NCBI RefSeq assembly: GCF_002994445.1
Contig: NZ_MRZJ01000001.1
Span: forward strand, 496,001 to 560,000
Direction of reading: 5' to 3'
Length of the DNA stretch: 64,000 nt
DNA from: Staphylococcus simulans
Lineage (GTDB): Bacteria > Bacillota > Bacilli > Staphylococcales > Staphylococcaceae
This document shows, one piece after another, positions 29,428 through 37,510 of this stretch. The translations under genes were made by a program, and so were the position numbers. The notes below the pieces were generated by a model. It did not search any database, had not been told where the DNA came from, and saw nothing but the letters and a program-made list of their open reading frames with translations. Within the stretch, counting starts at the first letter, position 1, and every line of letters starts with the position of its first letter.

Positions 29428-31149
29428 TTATTTTTCTACAGTCCATTCATTAGAAGGGTTAGATCCTTTGAATGATACGTTGAAGTTTTTAACTTTGTTG
29501 CTGACTAATGTAATGTCTTCAAGCTCTACAAGAGGAATAACTGGTACATCTTTATTCCAAAGTTTTTGCCATTGCAAGTAAAGGTCTTTACGTTTTTCTT
29601 TACTGTTGCCGACGATATCGTAGTCAGTTGCTTCTGCTAATAATTTGTCTGATTCTGGGTTGTTGTAACGAGATTCGTTCCATAATGCATTTGATTTATA
29701 CAAGCTTGATGGATCCGGGTCTGCCCCTTGTTGCCATCCTCTGACATAAACTTCAGTATTTCCGTCAGCTTTTTCTAAATCAGCATTATATTTACTGAAC
29801 TCAACCATGCTGACTTTAGTTTTCAAACCAACTTTTTCCCAATAACCTTTAAGTGCTGCAGTTCTTGGTTCAAATGTTGGGTTTGTACCTGCATAATGTT
29901 TTAAGTTGATTTCGAATTTTTTACCTTTAGGATCTTCTCTGAATCCGTCGCCGTCACGGTCTTTATAACCTGCTTCATCTAACAATTGTTTTGCTTTTTT
30001 CACATTATATTTGTAATCAGTTAAGCCTTTATTACCTTGAGAAACCCAGTGGCTTGTTGGGATTAATGAGTTAGTTGGTTTAGCATAACCATACATGAAC
30101 GCTTTAATCCATTCGTCTTTGTTAATCGCATAATCCATTGCTTTTCTTAAACGGACATCTTGGTATTTAGGAAGCGGTTCGCCCACTTTCATTGCTTTTT
30201 TATCGTATTTATTTAATACGAATCCAAGAATCATGTATTGAGTTGATGGTGCTGTTAAAACTTTAATGTTATCTGCTTTAGCGTCTTTAACTTGTTTTGC
30301 CATAGGTGCAGTAGCTTCGCCAACCATATCGATATCACCATTTTGAAGTGCTTTCACCATAGCGTTTTGGTCTACTACTTTTAAGTTGATTTTGTCTAGT
30401 TTAGGTTCACCTTTCCAATAGTTTTTATTTTTTTCAAATTGAACTGATTCGCCATCTACGATTTTTTTAACTTTGAAAGCACCATAACCGATTGGGTGTT
30501 TACGTACTTGTTCTGATTTAGCCATTTGTTTAACAGGAATATCTTTAAAGATTTTTTCACTTAATAAATCGCCACCATAAATTTTCAACAAGTTATTAAC
30601 TTTCTTTTCTTTAAATGTGATTTCTACATTGTAGTCATCAATTTTTTTGATACCTGAAATTGTATCAGCTTGACCGTCATGTTTCGCTTTCGCACCTTCG
30701 ATACATTCTACAGTGTTGAAACGAGGACCTTCATAATCAGGACTAGCTAATGTTTCTAAAGTGAAAATCCAGTCATTAATTGTTAATGGGTTGCCATCTT
30801 GCCATTTAATACCTTTTTTCATTGTGAATTTGTATTTCTTAGCTGGTTCTAATTCTTTCCAAGAAACAATGTTTGGTTCGATTTGCAAATGATCATCCAT
30901 TTTGAATAATCCGTCACTGAATAAGCCGATTACAGCTGAGTCAGATGTTGAACTTGCAAAGATACCAGAGAAGTTACCTTCTGGCGGTGCGCCAGTACCG
31001 ATATTAAGTGTACCGCCTTTCGCATTACTCTTACCTGTGCTGCTTGAATCTGTCTTACCGTTATCAGCTGACTTTTTACTGCCGCATGCTGATAAAACGA
31101 GTAGAAGTGATAGTAGAACTATCGCTAGTTTAAACCATCGTTTTTTCAT
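29428..31149 (-). CDS. oppA: Oligopeptide-binding lipoprotein OppA
   Basis: 573-residue SBP_bac_5 family lipoprotein. The signal peptide ends in the lipobox 'LLVLSAC' with the lipidated Cys at about residue 22, then a Ser/Lys/Gly-rich linker and the two-lobed binding domain (about 50-565). ATG 31149 follows AGGAGG at 6 bases; the ATG 15 bases upstream is inside the ribosome site region. The substrate is probably short peptides, but members of this family also bind metal chelates, and the sequence alone does not decide. First gene of oppA-D-F-B-C behind a strong promoter with a CodY-like box. Confidence 0.9.
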   Translation of the reverse strand: MKKRWFKLAIVLLSLLLVLSACGSKKSADNGKTDSSSTGKSNAKGGTLNIGTGAPPEGNFSGIFASSTSDSAVIGLFSDGLFKMDDHLQIEPNIVSWKELEPAKKYKFTMKKGIKWQDGNPLTINDWIFTLETLASPDYEGPRFNTVECIEGAKAKHDGQADTISGIKKIDDYNVEITFKEKKVNNLLKIYGGDLLSEKIFKDIPVKQMAKSEQVRKHPIGYGAFKVKKIVDGESVQFEKNKNYWKGEPKLDKINLKVVDQNAMVKALQNGDIDMVGEATAPMAKQVKDAKADNIKVLTAPSTQYMILGFVLNKYDKKAMKVGEPLPKYQDVRLRKAMDYAINKDEWIKAFMYGYAKPTNSLIPTSHWVSQGNKGLTDYKYNVKKAKQLLDEAGYKDRDGDGFREDPKGKKFEINLKHYAGTNPTFEPRTAALKGYWEKVGLKTKVSMVEFSKYNADLEKADGNTEVYVRGWQQGADPDPSSLYKSNALWNESRYNNPESDKLLAEATDYDIVGNSKEKRKDLYLQWQKLWNKDVPVIPLVELEDITLVSNKVKNFNVSFKGSNPSNEWTVEK

Positions 31150-31195
31150 AAAATTCCTCCTCATGATGTTATCTCTATGCCGTTTATATGAAAAT

Positions 31196-31225
31196 ATTAT
31201 ATTAATATTCTGACTATTGTGTCAA
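31196..31225 (-). promoter_or_regulatory. oppA promoter with a CodY-like box in the spacer
   Basis: Minus strand TTGACA (31225-31220), 18 bases, TATAAT (31201-31196): both hexamers are perfect. The spacer holds AATATTCTGACTATT (plus strand, 31204-31218), which matches the CodY consensus AATTTTCWGAAAATT at 12 of 15 positions. CodY repression of opp operons in rich medium is known in staphylococci, so the fit is plausible. Confidence 0.65.
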
Positions 31226-31275
31226 TGATACATTCATTAATTATTTTTCTTATAGATAAATTATTTGATATATGC

Positions 31276-31305
31276 AAAAAAGCACTCCTGAATATTAGGA
31301 GTGCT
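31276..31305 (-). terminator. Intrinsic terminator after the UPF0045 gene
   Basis: A 9-bp perfect stem (31305-31297 with 31289-31281) followed on the minus strand by six T. Confidence 0.9.
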
Positions 31306-31325
31306 CAAAATTGATAAATCATAAT

Positions 31326-31616
31326 TTAATCGTATTTAGCTGTTAAATCATCCATAGTAATACCTGTAGGCACATGGTAGAATTTCACTTGGCTGATGAT
31401 ACTTGGAACTTTTAATTCAACCATTCGATCATTAATATTTTGAATTAATATCAAGCATACGCTCATCGTTCCTTGTACTGTAGTTTCTAAAGGATTAACT
31501 CGAAACTCTAAGCCTGATTTTTCGATAATTGAAATTGCCTCATCAACATATGGAATAACGTCTTCGCCATTTGGTGTTTTCGGTATGACTTGAATACTCA
31601 TTAAAGTGTCTTGCAT
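31326..31616 (-). CDS. Thiamine-binding / UPF0045 (MTH1187, YkoF-like) protein
   Basis: 96-residue ferredoxin-like protein of the UPF0045/DUF77 group. The family pattern is clear: 'MSIQVIPKTPNGEDVIPYVDEAI' spread over the first 28 residues, the central 'EFRVNPLETTVQG' (about 38-50), and the C-terminal 'PSIISQVKFYH'. Some members bind thiamine or hydroxymethylpyrimidine and are encoded beside ECF-type thiamine transporters. Cytosolic, no signal. It is a single-gene unit with its own terminator, about 8 kb from thiW. Confidence 0.82.
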   Translation of the reverse strand: MQDTLMSIQVIPKTPNGEDVIPYVDEAISIIEKSGLEFRVNPLETTVQGTMSVCLILIQNINDRMVELKVPSIISQVKFYHVPTGITMDDLTAKYD

Positions 31617-31697
31617 GTCAAAGCCCTCTTTTCCCTTGTTATTAATTCCACTGTATCAAAAATTGTCCCATTCGCCTACTGATGCTGCTTCATAACG

Positions 31698-32216
31698 TTA
31701 TACTGTATGATAATAACAACTGATGATGATTAAGCGATGACCGATTTCTTTATAAACGAGTCGATGTATTTCATCCAGCTTCAAAACTTTAAAGCCGCCT
31801 TCGCTGATTCTTTTTACATATAACGGAACAGGGTAATTATCTTCATCAAAAGGGATTTTGCCTTTAATTTGTTGAATCGCTCTGTTGAAGTGTGCAATCA
31901 ATTGACCATTTAAGCTTTTAAAGTGGGTATGGTCGTTATTTGCGGTTTCAGTAAAATCGATTAATAGCTGGTCATTTACGAGGACTTTAACCAAGTGCCC
32001 ATTGATGTAATCTCTGATACAATGTGCCAAATGGTTGCGGTTCGCTTCATTTTTCAGCAAATACATGCGTGCTTCATAACCTTTTTGTGTTTCAGTTTCG
32101 TTATTATAATGAATGGAAGGATCCACTTGCTGCCCTTCTAAATAATTATGTGCAATTTTATTTAATAATTGTTCTTGCGGCGTCGCTTTATCAACTTCTT
32201 TTTTCTCTTTCGTCAT
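31698..32216 (-). CDS. YoeB/Txe-like domain protein with altered active site and N-terminal extension
   Basis: 172 residues. The C-terminal part (about 83-172) aligns by eye over its whole length with the RNase toxin YoeB: 'LLIDFTE', 'HFNRAIQQI', 'PF...PVPL', 'GGFKVLKLDEIHRLVY', 'LIIISCYYH'. Of the residues important in E. coli YoeB, Arg65 (here R152) and His83 (H170) are kept. Glu46 is V130 and the terminal Tyr84 is T171. The first 80 residues are polar and of unknown fold; there is no separate antitoxin gene next to it. ATG 32216 follows GAGGTG at 6 bases. It may be a non-toxic relative, a fused module, or an unrelated RelE-fold protein. Confidence 0.6.
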   Translation of the reverse strand: MTKEKKEVDKATPQEQLLNKIAHNYLEGQQVDPSIHYNNETETQKGYEARMYLLKNEANRNHLAHCIRDYINGHLVKVLVNDQLLIDFTETANNDHTHFKSLNGQLIAHFNRAIQQIKGKIPFDEDNYPVPLYVKRISEGGFKVLKLDEIHRLVYKEIGHRLIIISCYYHTV

Positions 32217-32250
32217 TTTGTACACCTCTTAATTACGACTTATTAAGACA

Positions 32251-32277
32251 ATACCCTTATAAAGCGGTATACCAAAC
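32251..32277 (-). promoter_or_regulatory. Sigma-B-type promoter of the YoeB-like gene
   Basis: Minus strand GTTTGG (32277-32272), 15 bases, GGGTAT (32256-32251) matches the staphylococcal sigma-B pattern (GTTTAA, 12-15, GGGTAT) with a perfect -10. It lies about 35 bases upstream of the start codon. Confidence 0.65.
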
Positions 32278-32342
32278 TTTTATTTTAGTTTTTAATATCT
32301 GACAACTAATTAGGTGTAAACAAAAGATAACTTTAGAAACAA

Positions 32343-32406
32343 AAACAAGCCTTCTTTTCTCTCATATAACGTATACCCGTTATTTCGAGGTTAAGAAGGC
32401 TTGTTT
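32343..32406 (-). terminator. Intrinsic terminator of korAB
   Basis: A 14-bp perfect stem (32406-32393 with 32356-32343); the loop holds a second small hairpin (ATAACG...CGTTAT). Confidence 0.75.
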
Positions 32407-32413
32407 CATATTT

Positions 32414-33280
32414 TTAGATGAATTGTTTAGTTAATTCGTCAAATTGCGCTTGATCAATACTGATATCTTGTTTTGCTAAAGGTTCGCCGCTCATAGCTTC
32501 TACTTGAGATTCATATGAAGGTGTTTCTTTATCTTGATAAACAATTCCAGTCAGTAATGATTCGTTTTCAATGACTGCTTGTGTTGCTTTATTTTTATCT
32601 GAAGGGTCAAAATCTTCTAAGTCATCTACTGACACAAGATTTTCTTTAAACCAATCATACGTATTGACTTTATTGTATGTGACACAAGGTGAAAACACAT
32701 TGACGAATGAGAAGCCGTCATGATTGATTGCTTCTTCGATTAATGATGTGAGACCTTTAATATCACTTGAGAAGCCTTGTCCGACAAACGTTGCACCAGA
32801 TGATAATGCAAGTTCTAAAGGTGCTACGTTTTGTTCAATGTTGCCTTTAGGCGTTGTTTTAGTCACAAAGCCTGGTGCTGATGAAGGTGAAGTTTGGCCT
32901 TTAGTCAATCCATAGATTTGGTTATCCATAACAATATACGTAATGTTCATGTTACGGCGTAAAGCATGAATCGTATGACCCATACCAATGGCATAACCAT
33001 CACCGTCACCGCCAGAACAAATCACTGTTAAATCTTTGTTCGCCATTTTAACGCCCTGTGCAATCGGCAAAGCACGACCATGAATAGCGTGCAGACCGTA
33101 TGAATTGATATAACCTGATAAACGGCCGGAACAACCGATACCTGTAATTAACGCTACTTCTTCAGGTTCTAATCCGACATTCGCAGCTGCTTTTTGAATC
33201 GCTGCTTGTACTGAGAAGTCACCGCACCCTGGACACCAGTTGGGTTTCACGTTATTTCTAAAATCTTTAAATGTTGCCAC
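32414..33280 (-). CDS. korB: 2-oxoacid:ferredoxin oxidoreductase, beta subunit
   Basis: 288-residue thiamine-diphosphate-binding subunit. It begins ATFKDFRNNVKPNWCPGCGDFS. The TPP/Mg motif 'CSGGDGDGYAIGMGH' is near residues 87-101, with 'NQIYGLTKGQTSP' beyond it. The CPGC pair near residue 15 is typical of the short beta subunit in KorAB/PorAB. I chose GTG 33280 (GGAG 9 bases upstream); a longer frame runs to 33310. It overlaps the korA stop by 14 bases. With KorA it oxidises a 2-oxoacid (2-oxoglutarate or pyruvate) with CoA, reducing ferredoxin. Confidence 0.92.
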   Translation of the reverse strand: MATFKDFRNNVKPNWCPGCGDFSVQAAIQKAAANVGLEPEEVALITGIGCSGRLSGYINSYGLHAIHGRALPIAQGVKMANKDLTVICSGGDGDGYAIGMGHTIHALRRNMNITYIVMDNQIYGLTKGQTSPSSAPGFVTKTTPKGNIEQNVAPLELALSSGATFVGQGFSSDIKGLTSLIEEAINHDGFSFVNVFSPCVTYNKVNTYDWFKENLVSVDDLEDFDPSDKNKATQAVIENESLLTGIVYQDKETPSYESQVEAMSGEPLAKQDISIDQAQFDELTKQFI

Positions 33281-35042
33281 CTGTAACCACTCCTTCAGTT
33301 TCTTTGGCAATTTCTAAACCTTTATCTTCAATTTCATGCGGTAAGAATGGTGTACCATCATATTTTGTTTGTTTTACAAGTTTTTGATGGACATTTACAT
33401 TCATTTTCAAGATATTTGCTAGTTGACCTTGGTAGTTATGTTCAACAACTACAACTTTTTTAGCTTTATCTACCGCTTCTTGTACGATTTCTGTCGGGAA
33501 TGGATGCAGTTGCTTGATTTGCAAGTGGTTGACTTTAACCCCTTCTTTTTCAAGTCTTGCTTTCCCTTCTTGAATTGCGCCTTTTGTAGAAATAAATCCG
33601 ATATATAAAATATCTGCATCATCATAAGCTTGATCATCTACAACCGGTTCGCTGATTAATAAGTTTTCAGTTTTACGCATACGTTTATCCATTTGTTCTT
33701 GACGGTTTTGTGCAGACTCACTAGGTTTGCCGTCTTGGCTGTGTTCAACACCAGTTACATGATGAATACCGCCTTTAACGCCTGGGATAGGACGCGGAGA
33801 AACACCACTTGCTGTAAGCGCATAACGTTTGAAGTAAGCTTTGTCATCTTCTTCACGTTCGATATCGCCTTGCAGTAATTCGCCGCGTTTGATTTCAACG
33901 CGATTGAAATCAAGCTGTTCTACTGTTTGCTTGCCTAATGCCAGCTGCAAGTCGCTTAAAATGATAACCGGGCATTGATATTCTTCAGCTAAGTTGAAAG
34001 CTTCTACTGTTAAATAGAATGAATCTTCCGCATCTGTTGGTGCTAATACAATCTTAGGAATATCACCATGTGTACCGTAAATCATTTGCATTAAATCTGA
34101 TTGTTCTTCTTTTGTTGGCAATCCTGTTGAAGGACCTCCGCGTTGTGTATTGACAATCACTAACGGTGTTTCAGTCATACCTGAAAGACCGATAGATTCC
34201 ATCATCAATGAAAGACCGGGTCCAGCTGAAGCTGTGAACGCACGCACACCTGCATAGTTTGCGCCGATAGCCATGGTAGCCGCCGCAATTTCATCTTCAG
34301 TTTGAATGACTGTACCGCCGACTTTCGGCAAGTTATCAATCATATATTCCATAATTTCTGAAGCAGGTGTAATCGGATAAGCTGCCATAAATTTAGAACC
34401 TGCTGAAATAGCACCTAAACCGACAGCATCATTGCCGATCATATATAAGTGCGGTTCTGATTGGCTTGCTTCTAAATGGAAATCTCCTTCTAAGTCTGTC
34501 ATTTGTTCTTTCATTGCTTTATAACCTGCATGTAAGGCTTGAATATTCATTTCAACAATACTTTCGCCTTTTTTACCGAATGTGTTGTCAATTAATGACT
34601 CAAAGGACTTAATATCTAAATCCATAATGGCACACGTTGCACCGATAGCCACCATGTTTTTCATAAGTTTTGTACCAAGTTCTTTTGCGATATCAGTAAA
34701 AGGCAGTACGATAAGTTGGGCTTTGCAATCTTCAGGTTTAGACGGTTTTGCTTTCGCATCCGCAATAATCACACTGTCGTCACGCATTTCATGATGATTG
34801 ACTTCAATCGTTTCTTGATCAAACGCTACTAAAATATCTAAATCATCACTGATTGCATGCACTGGTGTATTGGATACTCTGATTTTATTATTGGTATGGC
34901 CGCCTTTAATTCGGCTTGAGAAATGTCTGTATCCGTAGAGGTAATATCCTTCACGATTCATTGCTGTGGCAAAGATTTCTCCAGTCGATTCAATTCCTTC
35001 ACCTTGTTGTCCGCCAACTTTCCAAGATACTTGTGATTTCAT
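33267..35042 (-). CDS. korA: 2-oxoacid:ferredoxin oxidoreductase, fused gamma-alpha subunit
   Basis: 591 residues. The N-terminal gamma domain (about 1-190) contains 'VGGQQGEGIESTGE' and 'HFSSRIKGGHTNNKIRVS'. The alpha domain (about 200-591) contains 'GAISAGSKFMAAYPITPASEIMEYM' in pieces and the family signature 'SAGPGLSLM...IVNTQRGGPSTGLPTKEEQSDL', split. There is no 4Fe-4S ferredoxin domain. AGGAGG lies 12 bases before ATG 35042. Operon korA-korB; the same pair lies next to ymdB and rny in other staphylococci. Confidence 0.93.
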   Translation of the reverse strand: MKSQVSWKVGGQQGEGIESTGEIFATAMNREGYYLYGYRHFSSRIKGGHTNNKIRVSNTPVHAISDDLDILVAFDQETIEVNHHEMRDDSVIIADAKAKPSKPEDCKAQLIVLPFTDIAKELGTKLMKNMVAIGATCAIMDLDIKSFESLIDNTFGKKGESIVEMNIQALHAGYKAMKEQMTDLEGDFHLEASQSEPHLYMIGNDAVGLGAISAGSKFMAAYPITPASEIMEYMIDNLPKVGGTVIQTEDEIAAATMAIGANYAGVRAFTASAGPGLSLMMESIGLSGMTETPLVIVNTQRGGPSTGLPTKEEQSDLMQMIYGTHGDIPKIVLAPTDAEDSFYLTVEAFNLAEEYQCPVIILSDLQLALGKQTVEQLDFNRVEIKRGELLQGDIEREEDDKAYFKRYALTASGVSPRPIPGVKGGIHHVTGVEHSQDGKPSESAQNRQEQMDKRMRKTENLLISEPVVDDQAYDDADILYIGFISTKGAIQEGKARLEKEGVKVNHLQIKQLHPFPTEIVQEAVDKAKKVVVVEHNYQGQLANILKMNVNVHQKLVKQTKYDGTPFLPHEIEDKGLEIAKETEGVVTGGNI

Positions 35043-35154
35043 ACCTAGCTTTGCCTCCTGTAATATAGTTCATTCTAATCATATCAAAACAAACCACTGT
35101 ATTACTATGATAACAGTGGTTTTAAGTGAAATTCATACTAACGGACGATACCTT

Positions 35155-35952
35155 TTAAATCATTTCAAAAGGATTATCTTCGTTAATTAAAATACGTTCA
35201 ATATTTTTTGTTTTTCCGTTTTTATCTAAATCAATAATAACTCCGGATAATACTTCTCTGCCTTCGTCTGGTACAACATGACGCTGAGGCAGACTTGAAA
35301 TAAAACGATAGATGACTTCATCACGATTAATGCCTAATATTCCATCATAATAACCAGTCATTCCTACATCTGTGATGTAGCCTGTACCGTTCGGTAAAAT
35401 ACGGTTATCTGACGTTTGTATATGTGTATGTGTGCCCACAACAGCACTTGCACGGCCATCTAAATACCAACCCATAGCATTTTTCTCTGACGTTGTTTCC
35501 GCATGAAAGTCCACAAAAATATAAGGCGTTTCTTTTTGTGCTGCTTCAATTAATGCATCTGCTTTCTTAAACGGGTCATCAATATCTTGCATAAACGCAC
35601 GGCCTTGCAGATTAATTACCGCAAGTTTCGTATCATTGATCTGCATATAGCGCATACCGACACCCGGTGCTTCATCAGGGAAATTAGCAGGTCGCACCAT
35701 ACGTTTTGCATCATCGATAAATTCATAAATTTGACGTTGTCCATACGTATGGTTGCCCATCGTCATAAAGTCAACGCCCTCTCTTAATAACTGTTTATAA
35801 ATCTTTTCAGTCAGACCTTTGCCGTGTGCCGCATTTTCCGCATTGACAATGGTTGCGGTCGGACGGTAATGTTTCTTTAATTTAGGCAAGTACGTAGTAA
35901 TCGCATTGCGCCCTACTTTGCCTACGATGTCGCCGATAAATAATATTCTCAA
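35155..35952 (-). CDS. ymdB: Metallophosphoesterase YmdB
   Basis: 265-residue calcineurin-like phosphodiesterase of the YmdB family, active on 2',3'-cyclic nucleotides in Bacillus and linked to biofilm and motility decisions. Metal ligands are visible in 'FIGDIVGKVGR' (Asp, near 8), 'NAENAAHGKG' (near 38), 'MGNHTYGQ' (Asn/His, near 66), 'FVDFHAETTSEK' (near 148) and 'VVGTHTHIQTSD' (near 173). It lies near rny, a conserved neighbourhood; here three other genes intervene. The 35953-36223 gap to the next gene is AT-rich with no further gene. Confidence 0.94.
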   Translation of the reverse strand: MRILFIGDIVGKVGRNAITTYLPKLKKHYRPTATIVNAENAAHGKGLTEKIYKQLLREGVDFMTMGNHTYGQRQIYEFIDDAKRMVRPANFPDEAPGVGMRYMQINDTKLAVINLQGRAFMQDIDDPFKKADALIEAAQKETPYIFVDFHAETTSEKNAMGWYLDGRASAVVGTHTHIQTSDNRILPNGTGYITDVGMTGYYDGILGINRDEVIYRFISSLPQRHVVPDEGREVLSGVIIDLDKNGKTKNIERILINEDNPFEMI

Positions 35953-36223
35953 CGTTCCTTCATCCTCTCATATTAGTTAGTTTAATGGAAAATCCATCAA
36001 TTGAAAAGTGCCTAAGCCATTTAATATCATGCAGATGCAGTAAAGTTTTTTCAAAAAAATAATTAACTTTATGTAGAGGGGGTAAAGATGAATTAAGACG
36101 CTCATACATCACAACATTATAATTGTAAAAGAGCTGTCAAATTTTCAAAGCAGTTGTTCTTTTTAATCAATTTGTTGTATGTTATGATTTGTCTATCAAA
36201 TTTATAGGAGATGTAAATAGTAA

Positions 36224-36442
36224 ATGTCAATTAATATTGATCCCGAAAAGTTTGCAGAACTTGTACTTCAATCTAACCCATCTAAAAGCGACAATCCAGA
36301 AGATGTCGCTAAAGAGGCTTTAGAGCTTTATATCAATGCATACCGTTTAGCTGAAAGATATGCACACTTATCTTCAAATGCATTTGATACATGCGAAGTA
36401 CTTAAAGAAGTGAAAGAAACAGATTTACTTTTGACTAAATAA
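36224..36442 (+). CDS. Small conserved hypothetical protein
   Basis: 72-residue acidic soluble protein, predicted helical ('EDVAKEALELYINAYRLAERYAH' split over residues 26-48). TAGGAGAT lies about 8 bases before the ATG at 36224, and a good terminator follows. It is monocistronic and on the opposite strand to its neighbours. It looks like a conserved staphylococcal small protein; function unknown. Confidence 0.75.
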   Translation: MSINIDPEKFAELVLQSNPSKSDNPEDVAKEALELYINAYRLAERYAHLSSNAFDTCEVLKEVKETDLLLTK

Positions 36443-36501
36443 AACAATAATCTTAAATAAAAAACAATGAACAATTAGGTAATACAAACTGTTCATCCAT
36501 C

Positions 36502-36532
36502 AGAAGTTAAGCATTCGCTTAGCTTCTTTTTT
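36502..36532 (+). terminator. Intrinsic terminator after the 72-residue gene
   Basis: An 11-bp stem with one G-T pair (36502-36512 with 36517-36527), a 4-base loop and a T-run. Confidence 0.85.
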
Positions 36533-36556
36533 ATGCTCTATACTGATAATGAACAC

Positions 36557-37387
36557 TTATACTTCCTTCAAATGATCAATTACAATCCTTAAATTATCAT
36601 CAATATACTTGTTCTTATGCGCAAACAAATAAAAGTCGCGTTGAATATCAACAGGCACCACCATTAATTTCTGATGATCATAAGGTGTGAGTGTCGTAGA
36701 TGAAATAATAGAAATCCCCATTCCCCTTCTCACCATATTCTTTATCAATGTTGTATTATTCATCTCAACTAGAAAGACATCATTCAATCCTAATTTTTCA
36801 ATTCCTTTTTCTTGGTAAGCTCTAGTACCTGAACCCTTTTCTCTGATAAAGAAAGTATCCGCTGATTCAAACGGTTGGCCTTTTTTACGGATTAAGACCA
36901 ATTCATCATGTTCGATTTTCATTTTATTTAACGCATTATCTTGAATTTCCTTTTCTACAATTCCTAAATCAATCACATTGTTTTTTAAATGTTCAATCAC
37001 ATGTTCAGAGTTGTCCAATCTTACATGAATATGAAGCTGAGGATATTTTAAAGCCAAATCTGCTAAATGCTCAGCCAAGCGGTATTCTCCATACGTATAA
37101 CTGCTTCCGATTGTCAGTTCACCCGAAATAGTATGCGGTGCCTGTTTTAAATCCTTGATTAAGCGTTCTTCTAAACGCCGTTTTTGAAGTGCATAATGAA
37201 ACAGCTTTTCACCGTCTCTCGTCAAACGCATATTAGAATGTTTGAACTCAAATACTTTTACGTCATATTCATTTTCCAATCGCTTGATATCTCTGCTGAT
37301 GGAAGGTTGAGATGTATATAAATTCTGTGCAGCTTTGGTATAACTTTTCGTTTTTACAACTTCAATTAATACTTTAAAAGGATCCAT
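36557..37387 (-). CDS. LysR-family regulator, divergent from yeiH
   Basis: 276 residues. The N-terminal winged helix contains 'SYTKAAQNLYTSQPSISRDIKRLE' in pieces (about 16-40), and the effector domain spans about 88-270. ATG 37387 follows AGGTG at a good distance; the frame opens three codons earlier at GTG. It is transcribed away from the YeiH-family permease, the usual layout of a LysR activator and its target. Regulators of YeiH homologues include CysB/CysL/YeiE-like proteins tied to sulfur or sulfite, but the effector here is unknown. Confidence 0.87.
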   Translation of the reverse strand: MDPFKVLIEVVKTKSYTKAAQNLYTSQPSISRDIKRLENEYDVKVFEFKHSNMRLTRDGEKLFHYALQKRRLEERLIKDLKQAPHTISGELTIGSSYTYGEYRLAEHLADLALKYPQLHIHVRLDNSEHVIEHLKNNVIDLGIVEKEIQDNALNKMKIEHDELVLIRKKGQPFESADTFFIREKGSGTRAYQEKGIEKLGLNDVFLVEMNNTTLIKNMVRRGMGISIISSTTLTPYDHQKLMVVPVDIQRDFYLFAHKNKYIDDNLRIVIDHLKEV

Positions 37388-37420
37388 CCACAACACACCT
37401 TTTTGTTTATTCTCCTTAAT

Positions 37421-37438
37421 TATAACAAATTCGTTATA
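37421..37438. promoter_or_regulatory. Probable LysR operator
   Basis: TATAAC-N6-GTTATA is a perfect inverted repeat in the divergent LysR/yeiH intergenic region. A further TAACGTTATA lies at about 37461-37470. Both fit LysR-type binding sites. Confidence 0.6.
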
Positions 37439-37510
37439 GTCTATATACCAATTATTTATTTAACGTTATAAGAAGCCCGTGCTAAATTAAAGGTATGAGG
37501 AGGCGTTACT

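Noticed and set aside
36070..36110. Strong GAGGGGGT site followed by an ATG
   Set aside because: The frame is Met-Asn-stop; there is no gene. It may be a relic or chance.
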